The position numbers were made by a program, and so were the translations under genes. Under the pieces are notes generated by a model. That model was given only the letters and a program-made list of their open reading frames with translations, was not told the DNA's origin and did no database searches. From Alphaproteobacteria bacterium (GTDB lineage: Bacteria; Pseudomonadota; Alphaproteobacteria; Rhizobiales; JAJRRF01), in NCBI GenBank assembly GCA_024279735.1, contig JAJRRF010000181.1:1-40890 (forward strand): a stretch of 40,890 bases of DNA, written 5' to 3'. Positions 34,522-40,890 of this stretch are shown here, one piece after another; the first letter of the stretch is position 1; each line of letters starts with the position of its first letter.

Positions 34522-35574
34522 TTACCTCGTTCCGTTCAGCAGTTTTACATAATAGTCCGCTTTGTCGCGGTCAAACTCTTCAGCCTGGCCAAGTAAATCA
34601 ACCGAGGCCTGGAAGCGGCGCAGGGCATCGCCTGCCAGGACAGGGGACATTTCGCCTGTCTGCCTGACCTGTTCCAAAATCCCTTTGCAATAAAGCCCGA
34701 CATCACAGCCAGCATCCAGCACAGCTTTTGCCCTTACAGCCATAGAACCTGACAAGGCTTCCATATACAGGTCGTCGCTCATAACCAGGCCATCATAGCC
34801 AATCCAGTCACGGACAATATCCTTCATAATGCCTTTTGAGGTGCTGACAGGCTGGTCTTTATCAAGTGATGGGATAAGAACATGGGCTGTCATGGCCAGC
34901 GGCAAGTCATTCAGGAGCTTAAACGGCATGAAATCCACAGTTTTCAAACTATCCAGGTCCGTATCCAGCACAGGCAGTTCATGATGGCTGTCCGCATCGG
35001 CGCGGCCATGCCCCGGGACATGCTTGATAACTGGCAAAACGCCCTGAGATAGATGTGCCTGCGCAGCAACTTTTCCCAATGTCACAACCGTTGCTATATC
35101 CGTGCCATAAGCACGGTCACCAATAATATCATGGCTGCCCTCTACTGGAATATCCAGGACAGGCACACAATTGACATTAATGCCAAGGGCAAGCAGTTCA
35201 CTCGACAAAAGTTGATAGACCAGCCTGGTGGCTTCCAGCCCCTTCGCAGCATCGTTATGATACAGCTCACCATAAGAACGTCCAGTTGGCCACTGTCTCC
35301 AGCTCCCTGCCCCCGCCAGATGCTGCCACAGGACACTTTCTGGAACAGGTTTGAGCCGCTGGACTCTGCCACCCTCCTGGTCAATCAGGATAAGGACGGT
35401 CTCATCACCGACAGCTTCCCTGAACATGGCAACCAGATCCCTGATCTGGTTTGGGTCTTGGCAGTTTCTGTCAAACAGGATCAGGCCGCAGGGAGGCAAT
35501 TCCCTGAAGAGTGACTTTTCTTCTTCTGTGAGGACTGGTCCCGCACATCCAGTAATATAGGCTCTGAGTTTCAT
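34522..35574 (-). CDS. nagZ: Beta-N-acetylhexosaminidase NagZ (GH3)
   Basis: NagZ removes N-acetylglucosamine from muropeptides in the cytoplasm during peptidoglycan recycling; in bacteria with inducible AmpC it generates the inducing anhydro-muropeptides. The 350-residue protein has LILIDQEGGRVQRLK, the catalytic KHVPGHGRADADSHHELP segment (conserved H residues of the NagZ loop) and YDGLVMSDDLYMEAL with the nucleophilic aspartate. No signal peptide, as expected for a cytosolic enzyme. It lies 96 bp after the SPOR protein gene and directly before scpA. Confidence 0.96.
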   Translation of the reverse strand: MKLRAYITGCAGPVLTEEEKSLFRELPPCGLILFDRNCQDPNQIRDLVAMFREAVGDETVLILIDQEGGRVQRLKPVPESVLWQHLAGAGSWRQWPTGRSYGELYHNDAAKGLEATRLVYQLLSSELLALGINVNCVPVLDIPVEGSHDIIGDRAYGTDIATVVTLGKVAAQAHLSQGVLPVIKHVPGHGRADADSHHELPVLDTDLDSLKTVDFMPFKLLNDLPLAMTAHVLIPSLDKDQPVSTSKGIMKDIVRDWIGYDGLVMSDDLYMEALSGSMAVRAKAVLDAGCDVGLYCKGILEQVRQTGEMSPVLAGDALRRFQASVDLLGQAEEFDRDKADYYVKLLNGTR

Positions 35575-35670
35575 AAGGCTGGGAGTATCGACACTATCGG
35601 GGTGTGGTCAAGCAGAAACTGGCATTTATGCCAATTTCCTTGTCCCACAAGCTGGCTGGGGAAAAAATGA

Positions 35671-36936
35671 TCATTTTTGCCTGATTAGGCAGTCCCCGCC
35701 AGCGTCCTTAAGTTGCTGGCAGACATCCATGGCAGCACTCCTGCTATTGATTGGACCAACACGGACACGGTAATAAATTCCTTTTGCCCCCAGGTCAGCC
35801 TTCTGGATATCAGAGGTATAGCTTCCCAGGATAGAGACATATTGTTGTTTCAGCTTGGAAAAAGCCTGCATTGCACCGTCATGACTGCGGCGTGCGGCAA
35901 GCTGGAGCAAAAAGTCTCCTGATGAAATCCCCATTGGGGAAGATTTAGGCGTAGCAGCAGGGGCAGCCATTGGCGTGTTGGAGGCAATCCGGCGCGGCTT
36001 ATACTTGAACTTGCCATTTGAAGAGGTTGGCCGCTGTTCTACGCGTTGGGGAGCAGAGCCGCGTAATTTCGTACCGATACTGGCATTATTGTTGACAAAC
36101 AAACGTCTGTCACCAACTGGCCTTACAGCGGCAACCTGAACCACTTTCTTAACAGTTTTAGGCTGCGCTGTTACGGCCTTGGCAGGTACATTTTTTGAAC
36201 CTGGCCTGATCACCCTGCCATCAGGAAGAACAACAAATGTCTTGACTGACTTGGGCGCACCAATAACATTTTTGGTTGTCCTAACATGTTTCTGGGCATT
36301 TTCCCTGACAGAAGCTGCTTTGGCCATGGTACTCACTTCAGGTTTTTCAGCCCTGGTACGCAAAGTCTCGTTTTGCGGCCTGTCCTCTCCCCCACTCCGG
36401 TCATAAATCAGTTTATTGGTATTTTGGAACACCTTGCCGCCCGAGTTTTCAGGCTTGACCTTGGCTGTCGTGGAAGTGGCCTTAATAAAAGGGACAGAGC
36501 CTCCGCTGCTTACTGTATTGTTAGTGAACTGGGTATTATAGACATATGCCGCCACCCCGCCCAGACCAATTGAACCTACCAGGGCAAAAATCACAGGCAA
36601 CTTACTTTTGGCCGCAACCGGTGCTGCGCCATATTGCTCAGCATACATGCCCTGGTCAGCGACCGGGGCTGCCTCTGAGACAGGTACGCCAGCATTGACT
36701 GAAACACCGTAATCTTCTGGCGGCGCAAAATTTCCCTGAAGGGCAGGCTCGCCCAAAGCAGGCTGAGCCTGGGGAGCAAGGGCAGGCTGTTGCTGGAAAG
36801 GCTGCTCAACATAGTCCTGTTGGGGCACTGAGGCTGGCCGGGCAGGCTGGATTGGGTCTATATAGACAGGCTGGCCATTCTGGTCCAGGTAATATTGCTT
36901 ACCGTTCTGGTCAACATAATATTGGGTTTCGTTCAT
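35671..36936 (-). CDS. SPOR-domain membrane protein
   Basis: A 421-residue bitopic protein. It begins with short repeats of the type YYVDQNGK / YYLDQNGQ / PVYIDP, then a proline-, alanine- and glutamine-rich cytoplasmic region. One membrane helix follows (about residues 114-134, LPVIFALVGSIGLGGVAAYVY), then a long basic, disordered periplasmic linker and a C-terminal SPOR domain (about 342-421, from GDFLLQLAARRSHDGAMQA to GPINSRSAAMDVCQQLKDAG). SPOR domains bind denuded glycan strands at the division site, so a role in septal peptidoglycan is likely. It lies between argS and nagZ, the usual alphaproteobacterial position. Confidence 0.9.
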   Translation of the reverse strand: MNETQYYVDQNGKQYYLDQNGQPVYIDPIQPARPASVPQQDYVEQPFQQQPALAPQAQPALGEPALQGNFAPPEDYGVSVNAGVPVSEAAPVADQGMYAEQYGAAPVAAKSKLPVIFALVGSIGLGGVAAYVYNTQFTNNTVSSGGSVPFIKATSTTAKVKPENSGGKVFQNTNKLIYDRSGGEDRPQNETLRTRAEKPEVSTMAKAASVRENAQKHVRTTKNVIGAPKSVKTFVVLPDGRVIRPGSKNVPAKAVTAQPKTVKKVVQVAAVRPVGDRRLFVNNNASIGTKLRGSAPQRVEQRPTSSNGKFKYKPRRIASNTPMAAPAATPKSSPMGISSGDFLLQLAARRSHDGAMQAFSKLKQQYVSILGSYTSDIQKADLGAKGIYYRVRVGPINSRSAAMDVCQQLKDAGGDCLIRQK

Positions 36937-37063
36937 TGATTCTACCTGCTTCTTTCAGTATGTGCCGCTTCAGGCAACGCGCCTGAAATATTGATGTGAT
37001 ATAATAGCCCAGACTTTCAGACTCCAACAACACAACGCTACAACCCTTACACCCTTGCCAGGC

Positions 37064-38821
37064 CTACATCTCATCGACAGGCTCAACGCCCAATATTTGT
37101 AACCCTGAAGATATGACTGCTGCCGTAGCAGCAACCATGGCAAGGCGTGCTGCTGTCAACTGTTTATTGTCTCCAGAGATAAACCGTAAATGTGGTATAT
37201 CTGTGCCTTTATTATACAGTGAATTGAAATTGCTTGCCAAATCATTAAGATAGAACGCAATCCTGTGCGGTTCATGCATTAATGCCGCACTTTCCACAGT
37301 TTTTGGGTATTGGGCGAGACATTTTATCACAGCAATCTCGGCTTCGTCCGTCAACAGACCCAAATCTACACTGTCCAGGTTCTGCGGATCAAAGGTCATA
37401 TCTGGCATCATTTCAGGCAATTTACGGTGCAGCACAGACTGGGTGCGGGCATGGGTGTATTGCACATAATAGACCGGATTCTCCCTTTTGTTCTCCACAA
37501 CTTTGGCAAAATCAAAGTCCAACGCAGCGTCATTCTTGCGGTACAGCATCATAAAGCGCACCACATCCTTGCCTACCTCATCGACAACTTCCCGCAGGGT
37601 GACAAATGTCCCTGCCCGTTTTGACATTTTCAAAGGTTGCCCGTCCCGAAACAGGTTGACCAACTGGACAATCTTGACATCCAGCGTCCCTTTGTCATCA
37701 CTCAGGGCTTTCACGGCTGCCTTCATCCGCTTGATATAGCCGCTATGGTCTGCGCCCCAGACATCAATCATCTGGCCAAAACCCCTGTCGAACTTGTCCC
37801 TGTGATAGGCCATGTCGGACGCAAAATAGGTATAGCTGCCATCTGACTTGACCAGGGCACGGTCGACATCATCACCGTAATCTGTTGAACGGAACAGGGT
37901 CTGCTCACGTTCGTCCCAGTCCTCCAGCAACTTGCCCTTGGGCGGCGGCAGAGTGCCTTCATAGACAATGCCGCGTTCCTGCAACTCGGTAATGGTTGCC
38001 CTAACCACATCCTTTTCCCCCTGGATCAGGGAACGTTCGGAGAAATAGACATCAAACGATATATCCAGGGCTTTCAGGTCATCGCGGATCATGTCCATCA
38101 TCGCATCAATGGAAAAGTCCTTGAACAGGGCCAGCCATTCAGCCTCATCCTTGCCCAGATAGTTATCCCCATATTTTTCAAACAGGGCCTGTCCGACAGG
38201 TTTCAGATAATCCCCGGGATAAAGCCCTTCCGGGATTTCAATGGACTGCCCCGCAGCCTCGCAATAGCGTAGATAGGCAGACCGTGCCAGCACATTGACC
38301 TGGTTTCCAGCATCATTAATATAATATTCGCGGGTGACATCATAGCCGGCAAACTCCAGCAGCCGCGCCAAAGCATCGCCAAAGATCGCGCCGCGACAAT
38401 GGCCAACATGCATCGGGCCCGTCGGGTTGGCCGAGACAAATTCCAGATTGACCTTTTGGCCTCTGCCCGCTTCAGAGCGGCCATATTTTGTGGGCGCATC
38501 CAGAATCAGCGGAATAATCTGAAGCCAAAACGCTTTACCAATGGTCAGGTTGATAAACCCAGGCCCGGCAATATCCACTTTGTCAATATCGCTATGGCTT
38601 TCCAGCTTTTCCGCAACCTTCTGCGCCAGGTCGCGCGGTTTCATCTTGGCAAACCGCGCCAGCACCATCGCCACATTGGTTGATATGTCGCCATGGCTCT
38701 CATCACGCGGGGTCTCTACACTCACGCCCTTCCAGACCATGTCAGGGGACATCACCCCCTCAGACTGGAGCTGCGTCACGGCATCAAGGATAATGCCCTC
38801 AAAATGGGAAAATACGTTCAT
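37064..38821 (-). CDS. argS: Arginine--tRNA ligase
   Basis: ArgRS charges tRNA-Arg. The 585-residue class I synthetase has the N-terminal additional domain (about 1-110), the HIGH-type motif [18 protein letters not shown], a KMSKR sequence in [17 protein letters not shown], and the DALR anticodon-binding domain at the C-terminus. Many alphaproteobacteria have dgt (dGTPase) directly upstream of argS. Here, 73 bp upstream and in the same direction, lie the PIN nuclease and ATPase genes instead. Confidence 0.98.
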   Translation of the reverse strand: MNVFSHFEGIILDAVTQLQSEGVMSPDMVWKGVSVETPRDESHGDISTNVAMVLARFAKMKPRDLAQKVAEKLESHSDIDKVDIAGPGFINLTIGKAFWLQIIPLILDAPTKYGRSEAGRGQKVNLEFVSANPTGPMHVGHCRGAIFGDALARLLEFAGYDVTREYYINDAGNQVNVLARSAYLRYCEAAGQSIEIPEGLYPGDYLKPVGQALFEKYGDNYLGKDEAEWLALFKDFSIDAMMDMIRDDLKALDISFDVYFSERSLIQGEKDVVRATITELQERGIVYEGTLPPPKGKLLEDWDEREQTLFRSTDYGDDVDRALVKSDGSYTYFASDMAYHRDKFDRGFGQMIDVWGADHSGYIKRMKAAVKALSDDKGTLDVKIVQLVNLFRDGQPLKMSKRAGTFVTLREVVDEVGKDVVRFMMLYRKNDAALDFDFAKVVENKRENPVYYVQYTHARTQSVLHRKLPEMMPDMTFDPQNLDSVDLGLLTDEAEIAVIKCLAQYPKTVESAALMHEPHRIAFYLNDLASNFNSLYNKGTDIPHLRFISGDNKQLTAARLAMVAATAAVISSGLQILGVEPVDEM

Positions 38822-38894
38822 AATTTTTTGGTTTCTCTTGTTGTTTTTGGGCTTGCACTAACAGGTATTTGTTTTTACAGGAAATTGCGAATTG

Positions 38895-39359
38895 TTATAC
38901 TTTAGCCTTTTGGTGATAGCTGGTAAGGTGATTGTCAAGAGACCAGATAAAAATCTCTTTGGCTGGAGAGATGGCACAAAACCTTTCAAACTCCTTGATA
39001 ATGGTCAAATCGCCAAAGCCTATCTCTCTCATAGCCAACTCTGGAAACTCAGACAACCAACGGGCAAAATCATTGGTCAGAGGACATTCACTTATTGTAT
39101 AAGGAGCTTTCCCATCAAAGGTATCACGAACTTCTTGGATAAAAAGATTGGCAACATCTCGTCTTTGTCTTCCATCGCCATTTTGGGCAATATGATTTCC
39201 TGTTTCTAAAATGGTCGCAATAGGCAGCATAAACTTGCATTTGCGATTCTTATGTTTTTCAAAAGTGTTAAGGATTTCGTCTCTATCCCTATTCAGCTTT
39301 GGTACATTGAGAATAGTGACAAAAACACTGGTATCAATGAGACAGATAATACGGCTCAT
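38895..39359 (-). CDS. PIN-domain nuclease-like protein, partner of the ATPase
   Basis: A 154-residue protein with the acidic pattern of a PIN domain: D9 in CLIDTSVF, E52 in ATILETGN, D117 in GFGDLTII and D142 in IWSLDNHL. PIN domains are Mg/Mn-dependent ribonucleases, best known as VapC toxins. There is no VapB-like antitoxin gene; instead the ATG overlaps the stop of the upstream ATPase (ATGA, 39356-39359), so the two are translationally coupled. The acidic set and the IDTSVF start make PIN likely. Coupling to a RecF/SMC-like ATPase suggests an effector whose activity is gated by the ATPase, as in known ATPase-nuclease defence pairs, but this is inference. Confidence 0.75.
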   Translation of the reverse strand: MSRIICLIDTSVFVTILNVPKLNRDRDEILNTFEKHKNRKCKFMLPIATILETGNHIAQNGDGRQRRDVANLFIQEVRDTFDGKAPYTISECPLTNDFARWLSEFPELAMREIGFGDLTIIKEFERFCAISPAKEIFIWSLDNHLTSYHQKAKV

Positions 39360-40645
39360 TCACCAATACCCCGCATCCGTTCAAGCCACTCCTCGTCTTT
39401 CTCCTTCTGTTCTTCAGCTGAAACAGGGTTTTTAACAAAACGGTCAACAATACCATTTGTGACTAATGTGCCAAGAGGTCCCTGAAACACCAACCCCTCA
39501 TAATCATCAAGATCACTCAAACGTACAAGGCGGCTATCGCCGTCTTTGGGATCGCGGTATGAAAACACCACATCGCCCAAGGCCTCATCTGGCAGTGCAT
39601 CCATCAGGGCGGGGTTATGGGTGGTGAGCAACAGGCGTATTTTGCGCTCCTTAGCTTTTTCCAGCATCATCGCCAGCAGTTCATGCGCCCTTGACGGGTG
39701 AATGCCGTTATCCACTTCCTCAATCACCACTGTTGAATTTTCGGGCGCGGAAAGAAGGGCGGCAGCAATTGCCAGCACCCGCAATGTGCCGTCTGAGAGA
39801 AGCTCCCCCAACACAGGACGTTCCTCGCCGCCAAAAGTTTCAACCAGCTCAAAAAAGTAGCGGCCACGGCGGTCATCCTGAAGCCTTATATCTGTAAAAT
39901 TTTGCTCTGGCAGGCTTTTAATAAAGTTAAGCAGCGGCTCTCTATTCTCTTCCTTTGCCCAAAGGGTTTGCAAAACGCCCGCAAGGTTTGAGCAATCATT
40001 GCGCAGTGTTTTTTCAGGAACACTATCACCGCGCATTTTCGAGGGGATTGGGTCGATGAATAGATTTACCTTAAGAAATATTTGATAGAGTTCTACTGAT
40101 TGTAATGCCTCAAACTGAAGCGGGTTATTTGTATCAAACAAAGCAGCTAAATTTTCAATATGTCCCATTACAGATGTTATATTCGGAATATCAAGTATCA
40201 GACCATCTTTAAAGGTAACAACATTCCTATTTTCTTGGAAAGGAAATACTTTCCCAGTATCATTTTTTTCCACACTATATAAAGAGCGTTCATCTTCAAA
40301 TATTTCTTCCTCCAAAACTTTTAAACCATTGTTTTGTCGTCCCAATGTTATCAAAAATTTATTCCATGTTGGCCACTCAATCTCACACCCCAGCGTAAAT
40401 TCCTTAGCCCCGTGATGCCCCAGGTCACGGCTACTGCCGCGAAATATCTTGTTGCTGTCATCAATATTATGCTGAATGGTGGACAGCTTTTGCCCTTCGG
40501 CCAAAAAGCTTAGGAAGCGGAAAGCCTCAATGGCGTTGCTTTTCCCAGAGGCATTTGCCCCAATCATCAGGGTCAGCGGCGCAAGCGGCAAGGACTGCTT
40601 TTTGCCAAAACTCTTGAAATTCTCGATAGTGATAGATTTTAGCAT
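39356..40645 (-). CDS. RecF/SMC-like AAA family ATPase (AAA_15/AAA_21 type), no nuclease domain
   Basis: A 429-residue ABC-type ATPase with the start MLKSITIENFKSFGKKQSLP typical of RecF, Old and SMC-like ATPases. Walker A is GANASGKS (29-36), an ABC-signature-like ELLSDGTLRV lies at 281-290, Walker B and its glutamates are at 305-319 (VVIEEVDNGIHP), and the switch histidine is in TTHNPALMDALP (341-352). The middle (about 90-280) is poorly conserved and AT-rich. It lacks the C-terminal TOPRIM domain of OLD nucleases; the separate PIN protein encoded downstream may supply the nuclease. Similar proteins (COG4637-like predicted ATPases) are common next to effectors in bacterial conflict systems. 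It is the first gene of this two-gene unit. Confidence 0.85.
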   Translation of the reverse strand: MLKSITIENFKSFGKKQSLPLAPLTLMIGANASGKSNAIEAFRFLSFLAEGQKLSTIQHNIDDSNKIFRGSSRDLGHHGAKEFTLGCEIEWPTWNKFLITLGRQNNGLKVLEEEIFEDERSLYSVEKNDTGKVFPFQENRNVVTFKDGLILDIPNITSVMGHIENLAALFDTNNPLQFEALQSVELYQIFLKVNLFIDPIPSKMRGDSVPEKTLRNDCSNLAGVLQTLWAKEENREPLLNFIKSLPEQNFTDIRLQDDRRGRYFFELVETFGGEERPVLGELLSDGTLRVLAIAAALLSAPENSTVVIEEVDNGIHPSRAHELLAMMLEKAKERKIRLLLTTHNPALMDALPDEALGDVVFSYRDPKDGDSRLVRLSDLDDYEGLVFQGPLGTLVTNGIVDRFVKNPVSAEEQKEKDEEWLERMRGIGE

Positions 40646-40717
40646 GACAGTCCTTCCTTATCTATTTAACGCAAATAATGAAGCGTCTTTGTAAGATACT
40701 GATTCAGTTACTATTCT

Positions 40718-40748
40718 TTGTCATCCTGAATTTATTTCAGGATTCATA
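40718..40748. repeat. TGTCATCC palindromic repeat, single arm upstream of the ATPase gene
   Basis: TTGTCATCCTGAA then TTCAGGATTCATA: a 7 bp stem TCCTGAA (40724-40730) / TTCAGGA (40736-40742) with a 5-base loop. It is almost identical to the left arm of the element at 15136-15167. It lies 73 bp upstream of the ATPase start, at the junction between the accessory pair and the partial ORF at the window edge. Confidence 0.65.
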
Positions 40749-40854
40749 CACCAATAGTTCGGACAGTTTTCACCCAACAAAAAAATAAGTGAGCCCTCAA
40801 TTTGTGGGAAGATGGTGTTGTAAACGACATCAATCCTTCAAAACGGAGGAACTC

Positions 40855-40890
40855 ATGGACATTGTAACAACTGTTCTGGATCAAATGCCA
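40855..40890 (+). CDS. Start of an ORF running off the window edge
   Basis: Twelve codons (MDIVTTVLDQMP) are visible, starting with ATG at 40855 and preceded by a good GGAGGA ribosome binding site, so translation here is likely. The 12 residues are too few to name the protein. The 70 bases before it (from about 40783) could be the end of an insertion sequence, with the ORF its transposase, but this cannot be shown from the window. Confidence 0.5.
   Translation, partial: MDIVTTVLDQMP

Noticed and set aside
38895-39359. Classical VapBC toxin-antitoxin pair
   Set aside because: The PIN protein has no small VapB-like antitoxin gene before it; the coupled upstream gene is a 429-residue ATPase.
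1-40890. tRNA, rRNA or CRISPR array
   Set aside because: I looked for T-loop and cloverleaf patterns in the intergenic gaps and for regularly spaced repeats and saw none; the repeats present are palindromes and inverted-end elements without spacers.

Overview
The window is a chromosomal segment of an alphaproteobacterium. The order cannot be fixed from the sequence, and the base composition looks moderate. The assignment rests on gene order: long runs of housekeeping genes sit in arrangements I know from Alphaproteobacteria. These are pepA divergent from lptF-lptG-lptD-surA-pdxA-rsmA, then yajC-secD-secF followed by homologues of mitochondrial complex I assembly factors NDUFAF3 and NDUFAF6, then argS-SPOR-nagZ-scpA-scpB-tatA-tatB-tatC-serS-surE-pcm-nlpD with a DUF815 ATPase gene beside it.

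Layout. 102-845 holds a CPBP (CAAX-protease-like) membrane protein. 916-9348 is a minus-strand envelope and LPS export block (rsmA, pdxA, surA, lptD, lptG, lptF), divergent from pepA at 9692-11194. 11195-15414 is loosely packed. It contains an unrecognised 522-residue membrane protein, a small two-helix membrane ORF, a secreted Spy/CpxP-like protein, several repeat elements and a strong terminator. recQ (15415-17238) has a terminator whose stem includes its stop codon. It is followed by a truncated zinc-ribbon (DUF4145-like) ORF whose tail is translated from a palindromic repeat. A large secreted SGNH/GDSL hydrolase (17845-19851) lies next to the sec cluster (19967-24488). A DUF815 ATPase gene (24772-25665) converges on the 3' end of the nlpD-terminated operon. 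From 25703 to 38821 almost everything is on the minus strand and tightly packed: protein export (Tat), chromosome segregation (ScpAB), peptidoglycan recycling and remodelling (NagZ, SPOR protein, NlpD), and translation or repair (ArgS, SerS, Pcm, SurE).

The right end (38895-40890) is accessory. A RecF/SMC-like ATPase and a PIN-domain nuclease overlap by 4 bp and sit directly upstream of argS in the same direction. Beyond them are a palindromic repeat and the start of an ORF that leaves the window. This ATPase-nuclease pair is the best candidate for an uncharacterised conflict or defence system, but that role is inference.

The other notable layer is a set of small repeats. Three copies of a ~105 bp element with CTAG ends sit just 3' of minus-strand genes, and one supplies the lptD stop codon. 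There is also a 174 bp AT-rich element with perfect 15 bp terminal inverted repeats, a TGTCATCC palindrome family, and a pair of DnaA-box-like repeats around the Spy-like gene. I saw no tRNA, rRNA or CRISPR array.
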